A stretch of 64,000 nucleotides of DNA from Hoyosella altamirensis (GTDB taxonomy: Bacteria; Actinomycetota; Actinomycetes; Mycobacteriales; Mycobacteriaceae), in NCBI RefSeq assembly GCF_014191505.1, contig NZ_JACHWS010000002.1:310001-374000 (forward strand), given 5' to 3'. Below, one piece after another: positions 34,141-42,796 of this stretch (positions within the stretch are counted from its first letter, which is position 1; the number at the start of each line of letters is the position of its first letter). The notes below the pieces were generated by a model. That model was not told the origin of the DNA, ran no database searches, and saw only the letters and a program-made list of their open reading frames with translations. The position numbers and the translations under genes were made by a program.

Positions 34141-35298
34141 TCAGTACGACTTCGGCAGACCGAGGTTGGCCTGCGCGATGAAGTTCAGAATCATTTCACG
34201 GCTGACCGGCGCGATCTTCGTCAGGCGAGATGCCGCGATCAGGGGCACAAGGCCGTATTCCATCGCGAGACCGTTTCCGCCGTGGGTCTGTACCGCCTGG
34301 TCGACTGTCTTGGTTCCCACTTCTCCGGCGGCGTATTTTGCCATGTTCGCCGCCGACGCCGCACCCCAGTCGTCACCTGAGTCGTACAGCACCGCTGCTT
34401 TCTGCATCATAAGTTTCGCGAGCTCGATTTCGATGTGGCATTGCGCGAGCGGATGGGCGATCGCCTGATGCGCGCCAATCGGGGTTTTGAAAACCTGGCG
34501 TTCCTTCGCATAGTTCGTGGCTTTGTTCAGCGCATACCGGGCCATCCCGATCGCCATAGCCGACGCCATGATGCGCTCCGGATTGAGCCCAGCGAACAGC
34601 TGCATCAGACCCGCGTCCTCGGAACCCACCAGCGCGTCGGCTGGAAGGCGGACATCATCGAAGAACAACGAGAACTGCTTCTCGGGACTCATGATGCCCA
34701 TCTCGATGGGCTGGTACTCAAAGTTCTCGGCATCAGTCGGCACGATGAAGAGCGCGGGCTTCAGTTTGCCGGTCTTGGCATCCTCGGTGCGGGAAACCAC
34801 AAGCACAGCCTGCGATTGGTCGATCCCTGAAATGTACGTTTTCCGGCCCGTCAGCAGCCACTCATCGCCATCCGGCCGGGCGGTAGTGATGATCTTGTGC
34901 GAGTTCGAACCAGCATCGGGTTCGGTGATCCCGAATGCCATCGTGATCGAGCCATCCGCGATTCCAGGAAGCCACTTCTGCTTTTGCTCTTCAGTGCCAT
35001 ACCGAGCAATGATCGTGCCGCAGATCGCGGGCGACACAACCATCATCAACAAGCCCGTTCCCGCTGCGGCAAGCTCCTCAAGCACGAGTGACAGCTCGTA
35101 CATTCCTGCACCGCCGCCGCCGTACTCTTCAGGAAGGTTGACCCCGAGGAAGCCAAGCTTTCCTGCTTCGTCCCACAGCTCGGTAGTCTTCTCCCCCTTC
35201 TGCGACTTTTCGAGCATGTACTGCCAGCCGTACTTCTCGCCGAGATCCGCTACCGCCTTGCGGAGTTCGCGCTGCTCTTCGGTTTCTACGAAGCTCAT
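34141..35298 (-). CDS. Acyl-CoA dehydrogenase (FadE12-like)
   Basis: 385 aa FAD-dependent acyl-CoA dehydrogenase, normal length. Visible motifs are EYGGGGAGMYEL, the FAD/substrate segment FGITEPDAGSNS and C-terminal THGGNGLAMEYGL, where a glutamate sits near the expected catalytic-base region. It would introduce the alpha,beta double bond into an acyl-CoA. Its start overlaps the stop of the biotin carboxylase gene by four bases (ATGA). Gene order matches, from memory, accA2-fadE12-echA7 of M. tuberculosis. Chain-length or branching preference cannot be read from the sequence. Confidence 0.93.
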   Translation of the reverse strand: MSFVETEEQRELRKAVADLGEKYGWQYMLEKSQKGEKTTELWDEAGKLGFLGVNLPEEYGGGGAGMYELSLVLEELAAAGTGLLMMVVSPAICGTIIARYGTEEQKQKWLPGIADGSITMAFGITEPDAGSNSHKIITTARPDGDEWLLTGRKTYISGIDQSQAVLVVSRTEDAKTGKLKPALFIVPTDAENFEYQPIEMGIMSPEKQFSLFFDDVRLPADALVGSEDAGLMQLFAGLNPERIMASAMAIGMARYALNKATNYAKERQVFKTPIGAHQAIAHPLAQCHIEIELAKLMMQKAAVLYDSGDDWGAASAANMAKYAAGEVGTKTVDQAVQTHGGNGLAMEYGLVPLIAASRLTKIAPVSREMILNFIAQANLGLPKSY

Positions 35299-37352
35299 TT
35301 CTGTCCCTCTTCTCCGGAGGTTTCCTGGATGGATTCCGCGTTGTCTTCGTCGCTGACAACGGCAAGCACAGTGCCAACATCAACCTGCTGGCCTGCTTGA
35401 ACAGGCAGTTCAGTCAAAGTCCCGTCAGTCGGGGCGGAGATCGTGTGTTCCATTTTCATCGCCTCGAGCCACAGGATGGGCTGTCCCGCGGTCACACGGT
35501 CCCCTACTGCGGCGGCGAGACGAATGACTGAGCCCGGCATTGGTGCGAGCAGCGACCCCGCCGCGACCTCGGCGGAGGGATCGACGAAACGCGGGGCGGC
35601 GGTGAACGTCACGTGACCGAGCGGCGAATCGATGCAGCGCATCGCCCCGTACCGGGCAACACTGAAACGCCTTCGAACACCGTTGATCTCGAAGATGACC
35701 TCATGTGGCGCGGCGGCCACAAGCGTCAGTTCTTCGTGTCCTTCAACGGACAGGCCGTTCCTAGTGAAGCGGTACTTCACCTCGTGGTCACCCTGAGGTG
35801 TCGTGTAGACGCGCCGCTGGTGCTGCGCCGGCAGGTTGCGCCAGCCACTGGGGATCCCGCGCTGCACCGCCGCGTCCGCCCGGGTGTTTTTCGAGTCGGC
35901 GAGCGCTGCCGCCGCGGCGGCCCACCCCACAGCATCTTCGGAGGTGATCGGCGCGGACAGAACGTCAAGACCATGGGTCGTGAAGAACGCAGTGTCGGTG
36001 TCACCCGCGAGGAAAGCCGGATGGCGGAGAATGTTCACGAGTAGGTCCCGGTTAGTGACCAGACCGTGCAACTGCATTCCAGCGAGCGCCGAGGCAAGGA
36101 CTTGCGCGGCCTGCCTGCGGGTGGGCGCGAAGGAGATCACTTTCGCGAGCATCGGGTCATAGAAAACGCTCACGACTGACCCGTCGACGACACCGGAATC
36201 GAGCCGTACGCCCAGTTCCGTGAGAACCTCGAACTCCCTGCGCAGGCCCGGTACTTCGAGGTGGTGCACCGTGCCGCTCTGCGGTTGCCAGTCCTGTGCC
36301 GGATCTTCCGCGTAGAGGCGGACCTCGATCGAGTGCCCGCGCATAGCGGGCGGTTCGGCGTCGAGAACGGCCCCGGCTGCGACGTCGAGTTGCAGCTGAA
36401 CGAGATCCAGTCCAGTGGTGCATTCCGTGACAGGATGCTCGACCTGGAGCCGGGTGTTCATCTCGAGGAAGTAGAAATGGCCGGTCTCATCAGCCAGGAA
36501 CTCGACAGTGCCAGCCCCGACGTAGTCGATGGCTTTCGCCGCGAGCTGCGCCGCCTCGAAAAGGCGGTCACGCATGCCTTCGCTCTTGAGCCGTTCCACC
36601 AGCGGTGAAGGAGCTTCTTCCACGACCTTCTGGTGCCGGCGCTGGATGGAGCATTCACGCTCACCGACGGCCCAGACAGTTCCGTGCTGGTCAGCCATGA
36701 CCTGCACTTCGATGTGCCGTCCTGTTTCCAGGTAACGCTCACAGAACACAGTCGGGTCACCGAACGCGGAACCCGCCTCAGAGCGCGCCGCTTCGATTGC
36801 ACCAGGAAGTTCGGGGAGGGACCGCACAACGCGCATACCGCGACCGCCACCACCGGCGGAGGCCTTGATGAGGACAGGCAGTTCCCCTTCCGTGACGGTG
36901 TCCGGGTCAAGTTTGTTGAGGACGGGCACTCCTGCGGCGTCCATCATCTTCTTGGACTCGACCTTCGACCCCATCAGCTCGATGGCTTTCACTGGAGGAC
37001 CGATCCAGGTCAGGCCGGCGTCGATGACGGCCCGGGCGAATTCGGCGTTCTCAGAAAGGAAGCCATACCCGGGGTGAATCGCATCCGCGCCGGATGCTTT
37101 CGCCGCCGCGATGAGCTTGTCCGACTGAAGGTATGTTTCGCCGGGAGTGTTCCCTGGCAGCCGCACGGCCGAGTCTGCTTCCTTTACGTGCGGCGCATCC
37201 GCGTCTGCGTCTGAGAACACGGCGACAGTGCCGATGCCTGCGCGACGGCACGTCGCGAAAACCCGGCGAGCGATCTCACCACGGTTCGCGACGAGCACGC
37301 GACTGATGTCTTTTACGTCGATCATTTCGTCAGTTCCATTCATCGCGCTCAC
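35295..37352 (-). CDS. Biotin-dependent acyl-CoA carboxylase, alpha subunit (biotin carboxylase plus BCCP)
   Basis: 685 aa. The N-terminal biotin carboxylase (about 15-460) has the glycine-rich ATP-grasp loop SAGGGGRGM and the metal/ATP segment FLEMNTRLQVEHPVTE. The C-terminal biotinyl domain has EAMKMEHT, with Lys633 the expected biotin site. It carboxylates biotin using ATP and bicarbonate and hands it to the beta subunit encoded just upstream. It overlaps both neighbours by four bases. Architecture fits the 3-methylcrotonyl-/geranyl-CoA type and AccA2 of mycobacteria. An AtuF/LiuD-like role is inferred from context. Confidence 0.96.
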   Translation of the reverse strand: MSAMNGTDEMIDVKDISRVLVANRGEIARRVFATCRRAGIGTVAVFSDADADAPHVKEADSAVRLPGNTPGETYLQSDKLIAAAKASGADAIHPGYGFLSENAEFARAVIDAGLTWIGPPVKAIELMGSKVESKKMMDAAGVPVLNKLDPDTVTEGELPVLIKASAGGGGRGMRVVRSLPELPGAIEAARSEAGSAFGDPTVFCERYLETGRHIEVQVMADQHGTVWAVGERECSIQRRHQKVVEEAPSPLVERLKSEGMRDRLFEAAQLAAKAIDYVGAGTVEFLADETGHFYFLEMNTRLQVEHPVTECTTGLDLVQLQLDVAAGAVLDAEPPAMRGHSIEVRLYAEDPAQDWQPQSGTVHHLEVPGLRREFEVLTELGVRLDSGVVDGSVVSVFYDPMLAKVISFAPTRRQAAQVLASALAGMQLHGLVTNRDLLVNILRHPAFLAGDTDTAFFTTHGLDVLSAPITSEDAVGWAAAAAALADSKNTRADAAVQRGIPSGWRNLPAQHQRRVYTTPQGDHEVKYRFTRNGLSVEGHEELTLVAAAPHEVIFEINGVRRRFSVARYGAMRCIDSPLGHVTFTAAPRFVDPSAEVAAGSLLAPMPGSVIRLAAAVGDRVTAGQPILWLEAMKMEHTISAPTDGTLTELPVQAGQQVDVGTVLAVVSDEDNAESIQETSGEEGQK

Positions 37353-38947
37353 ATCCGGAATACGCCGAAGTTGGCTGTGCCTTCAACTTCGTTTGTGTGG
37401 ATAGCAGACAGGCATAAACCGAGGATGGTGCGTGTATCGCGCGGGTCGATGACACCATCGTCGAAGAGACGTCCCGACAGGAACATCGGCAGCGACTCCG
37501 CTTCGATCTGCGCCTCCACCATGGCGCGCATCCCTTTGTCGGCTTCCTCGTCGAACGGGCGGCCTTTGGCTTCAGCGGCGGCGCGCATGACCAGCGAGAT
37601 GACTCCAGCAAGTTGCTGTGGCCCCATAACGGCGGACTTCGCACTGGGCCAGGCGAATAGAAAACGCGGCTCGTAGGCCCGCCCGCACATGCCATAGTGG
37701 CCGGCACCGTACGAGGCACCCATCAGCAGCGAGATATGCGGCACCTTCGAATTGGAGACCGCGTTGATCATCATCGAGCCGTGCTTGATGATGCCGTTCT
37801 GTTCGTACTCCCGGCCAACCATGTAGCCGGTGGTGTTGTGCAGGAACAGCAGCGGTGTATTCGAGCGGTTAGCGAGCTGGATGAACTGCGTAGCCTTCTG
37901 TGATTCCTCACTGAACAGGATGCCGCGCGCGTTCGCGAGAATCCCCACCGGGTAGCCGTGCAGCTGCGCCCAGCCCGTTACTAGCGATGAGCCGTAGAGC
38001 GGCTTGAATTCGTCGAATTCAGAACCATCGACAAGCCGTGCGATGACCTCGCGGGGGTCGAATGGAATCTTCAGATCACTCGGAACGACGCCGAGCAGAT
38101 CCTCCGTGTCGTAAAGCGGGTCAGCGTACTCCGTCTTCGGGTCTGGGCCCTTCTTCTTCCAGTTGAGGCGCGACACGATGTCACGTCCGATCCGGATGGC
38201 GTCCTGCTCGTCGAGGGCGTAGTAGTCCGCGAGACCCGACGTGCGCGCGTGCATATCCGCGCCGCCGAGCGACTCGTCATCGGATTCCTCACCAGTCGCC
38301 ATTTTGACCAGCGGCGGGCCGCCGAGGAACACCTTGGACTGTTCCTTGATCATCACGACGTGGTCGGACATGCCCGGGATGTATGCACCGCCGGCGGTGG
38401 AGTTGCCGAATACCAGCGAGATGGTGGGGATGCCAAGCGCGGAGGCGCGAGTGAGGTCCCGGAACATCTGGCCGCCGGGAATGAACACTTCCTTCTGGGT
38501 GGGAAGGTCCGCGCCCCCGGACTCGACGAGTGAAATCACGGGAAGCCGGTTCTGGAAGGCGACTTCGTTCGCGCGGAAGGACTTCTTCAGCGTCCACGGG
38601 TTGCTGGTGCCGCCCTTGACTGTGGGGTCGTTGGCAACGATCAAGCATTCCACGCCGCTGACGACGCCTATGCCAATCACGAGGCTGGCACCGACCTGGA
38701 AGTCACTGCCCCATGCGGCGAGTGGACACAACTCGAGGAAGGCGGAATCCTCATCGATGAGCAGTTCGATGCGTTCCCGGGCGGTCATCTTCCCCCGCTT
38801 GCGGTGCCGTTCGACCTTGTCGGGCCCGCCGCCTCCGATAGCTTTGTCGTACTCTGCCTCGACCTCACCGAGCTTCGTGATCATCGCCTCTTTCGCGGCG
38901 GCGAACTCCTCTGAAGCGGTGTCGAGGGCTGATTGCAGAACTGTCAT
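37349..38947 (-). CDS. Acyl-CoA carboxylase beta subunit (carboxyltransferase; AccD2/MCC-like)
   Basis: 532 aa, full length for MCC-type carboxyltransferases. Two crotonase-like halves are present: the N half with ESGGADLPTQKEVFIPGG and NSTAGGAYIPGMSD, the C half with FLHNTTGYMVG and SYGAGHYGMCGRAYEPRFLF, both typical of methylcrotonyl- and geranyl-CoA carboxylases rather than of propionyl-CoA carboxylase. It transfers the carboxyl group from biotin to an acyl-CoA. It is translationally coupled to the alpha subunit (ATGA overlap). Substrate choice depends on a pocket residue that cannot be assigned by eye. Confidence 0.95.
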   Translation of the reverse strand: MTVLQSALDTASEEFAAAKEAMITKLGEVEAEYDKAIGGGGPDKVERHRKRGKMTARERIELLIDEDSAFLELCPLAAWGSDFQVGASLVIGIGVVSGVECLIVANDPTVKGGTSNPWTLKKSFRANEVAFQNRLPVISLVESGGADLPTQKEVFIPGGQMFRDLTRASALGIPTISLVFGNSTAGGAYIPGMSDHVVMIKEQSKVFLGGPPLVKMATGEESDDESLGGADMHARTSGLADYYALDEQDAIRIGRDIVSRLNWKKKGPDPKTEYADPLYDTEDLLGVVPSDLKIPFDPREVIARLVDGSEFDEFKPLYGSSLVTGWAQLHGYPVGILANARGILFSEESQKATQFIQLANRSNTPLLFLHNTTGYMVGREYEQNGIIKHGSMMINAVSNSKVPHISLLMGASYGAGHYGMCGRAYEPRFLFAWPSAKSAVMGPQQLAGVISLVMRAAAEAKGRPFDEEADKGMRAMVEAQIEAESLPMFLSGRLFDDGVIDPRDTRTILGLCLSAIHTNEVEGTANFGVFRM

Positions 38948-40119
38948 GCTTTGAACCCCAATCGCTTAGCTGCAAGTCCTGTGAGAATCTCGTTCGTGCC
39001 GCCGCCGATCCCGAGGAGGCGCATGTCGCGGTACTGCCGCTCGACTTCGCTTTCACGCATGTATCCCATGCCGCCGAAAAGCTGCACAGCCTGGTGAGCG
39101 ACCCACTCCCCTGATTCCACGGCGGTGTTCTTCGCAAAGCACATTTCCGCGATGAGGTCACCGTCACCGAACGTGAAACGCTCGATCAGCTGATGGGTGT
39201 ACACCCGTGCGATGTCGATCTTGCGGGCCATCTCCGAGAGCGTCGCCTGCACGGCCTGTCGGCTGATGAGGGGCCGCCCGAAAGTCTCGCGGTCGCGGCA
39301 CCACTGCAATGTCAGATCCAGGCAGCGCTGCGCGCTCGCGTAAGCCTGCACGGCAAGTGCCGCGCGTTCGGTGACGAACCCCTGAGCAAGCTGCGTGAAT
39401 CCACTGTGTTCTTCACCGATCAGGTTCGCTGCCGGTACACGAACATCGTCATAATGCAGTTCCGCGGTGTCCGAACACAGCCAGCCCATCTTCTCGAGCT
39501 TGCGGGCGACGGTGAAGCCGGGAGTGCCTTTTTCCACGACGATCAGCGACAGCTGTCCCTTGTCTCCGGTTCGGCACACGGTGACCACGAAATCGGCCCG
39601 TACCGCCGAGGTGATGAAGGTTTTCGAGCCGTTGATGACGAACTCATCGCCGTCGCGCCGTGCTGTCGTGCGCATATTCGCGACGTCAGAACCACCGCCT
39701 GGTTCGGTAATCGCGAGTGAACCGATCAGCTCACCGTCGAGGGTCGGCTTGGCCCACTTCTCAATGTGGTCCGGGTTTCCTGCAGTGATCATGTGCGGCA
39801 AGGCGATCCCGTGGGTGAAGAGCGACGCGAGAAGGCCCCCTGCAGCTCCGGAATAGCACAGTTCCTCCGCGACGATCATGGCGTCGATCAGGTTGCCGTC
39901 ACCGCCACCGGCGAATTCGGGGAACCCAGCACCAAGGAGCCCGAGGTCACCGGCCTTCTTGTGCAGCGACCGTGGCAGTTCGCCAACGCGTTCCCATTCA
40001 TCCTGGTGGGGAAGGATGTGTTGTTCGGTGAAGCGGCGCACGGTCTTGCGGAGTTCCTGGCGTTCGGGACTGTCCCACAACGCTCGCGAGGGCCAGGTTG
40101 CCGTACTTGCGGATGTCAT
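38944..40119 (-). CDS. Acyl-CoA dehydrogenase (FadE13-like)
   Basis: 391 aa from the ATG at 40119, which overlaps the AtuA-like stop by ATGA; an upstream in-frame start would add 20 basic residues inside the preceding gene and is rejected. Acyl-CoA dehydrogenase motifs: SLAITEPGGGSDVANMRT, the YRDMRLLGIGGGTNEI signature, and GGMGYMRESEVERQYRD with the glutamate at the usual catalytic-base position. It is the first of two dehydrogenases in the operon and resembles citronellyl-/isovaleryl-CoA-type enzymes in position. The exact substrate is unknown. Confidence 0.93.
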   Translation of the reverse strand: MTSASTATWPSRALWDSPERQELRKTVRRFTEQHILPHQDEWERVGELPRSLHKKAGDLGLLGAGFPEFAGGGDGNLIDAMIVAEELCYSGAAGGLLASLFTHGIALPHMITAGNPDHIEKWAKPTLDGELIGSLAITEPGGGSDVANMRTTARRDGDEFVINGSKTFITSAVRADFVVTVCRTGDKGQLSLIVVEKGTPGFTVARKLEKMGWLCSDTAELHYDDVRVPAANLIGEEHSGFTQLAQGFVTERAALAVQAYASAQRCLDLTLQWCRDRETFGRPLISRQAVQATLSEMARKIDIARVYTHQLIERFTFGDGDLIAEMCFAKNTAVESGEWVAHQAVQLFGGMGYMRESEVERQYRDMRLLGIGGGTNEILTGLAAKRLGFKA

Positions 40120-41846
40120 TCGTTTCCTTCGGCGTCGAGGAGGGCAACGGGGATATCGAGATGGCGGGACCGCAGCCACTCACCGAGTCCCTTGGCTTGT
40201 GGGTCGAAACGCGCCTGCGAGGCCACGCCCTGGCCGAGAATGCCTTCGATGACGAAGTTGATGGCTTTCAGGTGCGGAAGGGGGTAGCGGCGGACGGTCA
40301 GACCATCAGCTTCTGGAAGAAGCTTTTTGAGCGCGTCGACGGTGAGGGTGTGGGCGAGCCACTCGAACTCCTCGTCGGTGCGCACCCATACTCCGACGTT
40401 GGCGTCACCGCCCTTGTCACCGCTGCGTGCGCCAGCGATGGCGCCGAGCGGCGCCTGGCGCGTTTCAGTCACTGCTGGTTTGGCGGGCAGGCTGGGTTCG
40501 GGGGTGTCCTCGAGTGCACGTGTTTCCGGCGCAGGCGCGATGTCGACTCGCTGTCCGTCGGCGAGAACGGCCACGTGCGGGACGCTTTCTTGAGGTACGT
40601 AGCCCGGCGTGAACAGCCCGTAGGGCTGCGCATCAGCCGGAGGAGCGGTCAGCGCGAAGCCCGGGTAACTCGCGAGCGCAAGTTCGACAGCGACGCTGGT
40701 GAAGGAGCGCCCGACAATCTTCGGGTCCATGTCCTTCACGATGCAGCGGAGGATCGAACTCGCTTGCTCTTCGGTGGGCGCGTTCTCGCGCGCCGTGCCT
40801 GACACCTCCCACCGCAGTTCAGCGGGAGGCTTGGTCAGCCACGCCTCGAGCTGCTGCTTCGCGAGTTCGACCTTGGCGTCGATGTCGAGGCCAGTGACAA
40901 TGAAGTCGGCCTGGTTGCGGAATCCACCGAGTGTGTTCAGGGAGACCTTCAAGTCTGGGGGCGGAGCTTCACCCTTCACGCCGGAAAGGCGGACGCGATG
41001 AGGACCGTCATCGCTTAATTTGATGGTGTCCATTCGCGTGGTGACGTCGGGTCCGGCGTATCGCCCGCCGCTGATCTCGTAGAGGAGCTGAGCGGTGACG
41101 GTGCCAATGCTGACTTCGCCGCCGGTGTGATCATGCTTGGTGATGACGCTGGAACCGTCCGGGAAGATTTCCGCGATCGGGAAACCGGGGCGGCTCATGT
41201 CAGAAATTTCCCTGAAGAACGAGTAGTTGCCACCGGTCGCCTGGGTGCCGCATTCGATGACGTGGCCAGCTGCAACGGCACCAGCGAGCTGATCGAAGTC
41301 GGTGCGCGACCAGCCAAACTCGGCGATCGCAGGCGCGACGATCACCGAGGCGTCGGTTACCCGGCCTGTCACCACAATGTCGGCGCCGTTTTTGAGGCAC
41401 TCCGCGATTCCGAAAGCACCAAGATAGGCGTTCGCGGTCAAGGGGCTGCCGAGGCCGAGTTCTTGCGCACGTTCCCGAAGGTCGTCTCCCTCGACGTACG
41501 CGATTTTTGCCTTCAGGCCCTGGCTCTCCGCGATACCGGAGAGCTTTGCGGCCAGACCTGCAGGGTTCAGGCCACCGGCGTTAGCAACTATCTTCACGCC
41601 TTGTTCGAGGGCGAGCGACATGCACTCTTCCATTTGCCGCACGAACGTTTTCGCGTACCCGAGGCTGGCGTCTTTCATGCGGTCGCGGCCAAGGATGAGC
41701 ATCGTGAGCTCGGCCAGGTAGTCGCCGGTCAGGTAGTCGAGGTCTCCGCCGTCGAGCATTTCGCGCATAGCGGAGATGCGGTCACCGTAAAAGCCGGAAC
41801 AGTTGCCGACCCGGATCATTGGAGGTGGTACGGGGGATGCTGCCAT
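40116..41846 (-). CDS. AtuA-like acyclic terpene utilisation family protein (DUF1446)
   Basis: 576 aa from ATG 41846, chosen because GAAGGA precedes it and an earlier start would overlap the upstream gene. The N-terminal part begins IRVGNCSGFYGDR, followed by GGLNPAGLAAKL and a long alpha/beta domain; the C-terminal part has GAIAGARSGDKGGDANVGVWV, the hallmark of AtuA-family proteins. AtuA is required for citronellol/geraniol breakdown in Pseudomonas, but its reaction is not established. It lies 16 bp after the TIGR03084-type gene and is coupled to the dehydrogenase by ATGA. This makes a terpenoid-like or beta-methyl-branched substrate for the operon plausible. Confidence 0.9.
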   Translation of the reverse strand: MAASPVPPPMIRVGNCSGFYGDRISAMREMLDGGDLDYLTGDYLAELTMLILGRDRMKDASLGYAKTFVRQMEECMSLALEQGVKIVANAGGLNPAGLAAKLSGIAESQGLKAKIAYVEGDDLRERAQELGLGSPLTANAYLGAFGIAECLKNGADIVVTGRVTDASVIVAPAIAEFGWSRTDFDQLAGAVAAGHVIECGTQATGGNYSFFREISDMSRPGFPIAEIFPDGSSVITKHDHTGGEVSIGTVTAQLLYEISGGRYAGPDVTTRMDTIKLSDDGPHRVRLSGVKGEAPPPDLKVSLNTLGGFRNQADFIVTGLDIDAKVELAKQQLEAWLTKPPAELRWEVSGTARENAPTEEQASSILRCIVKDMDPKIVGRSFTSVAVELALASYPGFALTAPPADAQPYGLFTPGYVPQESVPHVAVLADGQRVDIAPAPETRALEDTPEPSLPAKPAVTETRQAPLGAIAGARSGDKGGDANVGVWVRTDEEFEWLAHTLTVDALKKLLPEADGLTVRRYPLPHLKAINFVIEGILGQGVASQARFDPQAKGLGEWLRSRHLDIPVALLDAEGNE

Positions 41847-41862
41847 GTGTTCCTTCGCTCCG

Positions 41863-42672
41863 TTACGAGTTCGTTGGTGCTTGCGGTTCGCGACCTTTTC
41901 CGGGCGGGCCCGCGAAGGCCTGCGCGATGGTGAGCCACTGCTCGGCATCCGGCCCGGTGGCGTCGACGTCGAGTTCGGTGATGTTGCGACGCTGTGTGAC
42001 GAGGTAGCAGAAGTCGAGTGCAGTGCATGTGACGCGCTGGCTGGCGTCCTCTGGGCCCCAGCTCCAGATGCTGCCGTCCGGGGCTGTCAGCTCTACCCGG
42101 AACGGCTCTTTGGGCGCCTCTAGCTGGTTGAGCGCAAACGCGAAGTCCCGTGCCCGCACACCGATATGTGCGACATGTTTGAGACGGCTGGTCGGCTGCA
42201 CGGCCACTTCCAGCGAGTCCGCGACGTCGAGGCCGTGGGCCCAGGTTTCCATCATCCGGGCGCTTGCCATGGACACCGGACTCATTGGGGGCCCGAACCA
42301 CGGAAGCTTCGTGCCTGGCTCAGCGTTGCGTAGCGCTTTGGACAGCTGCGCCCGACCGCTGCGCCACCTCGCGAGCAGCTCGCCGGGCGGAACGACTGCC
42401 CACTCCGCTGCCGCGTCGTCCACGAAACCCGCTGGATTCGACCATGCGAGCGTGACTATTTCCTGAAAGCGCTCCGGGTCAGTAGCGGCGGCGATCGACG
42501 CATCATCGGTCCAGGCAAGGTGGCCAATTTGGTGCGCGATAGTCCATCCTTCCGCTGGTGTCGGTGTGCTCCAGGCGCTTTCCGGGAGGTCAGCGACCAA
42601 TGCGTCAAGCGCATCACCTTCGGCGTCAAGATCATCGACAACTTCGGCCACGAGTCGGCCAGGATCAGACAT
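41863..42672 (-). CDS. TIGR03084 family protein (DinB/mycothiol-dependent maleylpyruvate isomerase-like)
   Basis: 269 aa from the ATG at 42672 (AAGGTGG upstream); a more distal ATG at 42738 would run through the operator-like palindrome and is less likely. The N-terminal half is a four-helix DinB-like bundle, with histidines in [14 protein letters not shown] and [12 protein letters not shown] as probable metal ligands; the C-terminal half is an SCP2-like domain ending with a [10 protein letters not shown] segment. Such proteins are mostly of unknown activity, some being mycothiol-dependent. It is the first gene of the acyl-CoA operon and divergent from the triple-fusion gene. Confidence 0.85.
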   Translation of the reverse strand: MSDPGRLVAEVVDDLDAEGDALDALVADLPESAWSTPTPAEGWTIAHQIGHLAWTDDASIAAATDPERFQEIVTLAWSNPAGFVDDAAAEWAVVPPGELLARWRSGRAQLSKALRNAEPGTKLPWFGPPMSPVSMASARMMETWAHGLDVADSLEVAVQPTSRLKHVAHIGVRARDFAFALNQLEAPKEPFRVELTAPDGSIWSWGPEDASQRVTCTALDFCYLVTQRRNITELDVDATGPDAEQWLTIAQAFAGPPGKGREPQAPTNS

Positions 42673-42730
42673 CCAATCCACCTTCGGTCTGCCATAGGTA
42701 TGTGAGACAAGAGTGACACCGAATCGGAAA

Positions 42731-42752
42731 AGAATCAAGCATGCTTGCTTCT
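42731..42752. promoter_or_regulatory. Candidate TetR-type operator (22-bp palindrome)
   Basis: A perfect 12-bp palindrome CAAGCATGCTTG (42736-42747) extends to 22 bp with flanking AGAA/TTCT and a single mismatch pair at 42735/42748. It lies in the 124-bp divergent intergenic region between the TIGR03084-type gene (minus, start 42672) and the triple-fusion gene (plus, start 42797). Size and symmetry fit a TetR dimer site; the operon's own TetR gene (32699-33319) is the obvious candidate. Binding is inferred. Confidence 0.6.
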
Positions 42753-42796
42753 TTTTGGATTAGGCTGGTCCTGACTACCGCTGGAAGGAACGCACC

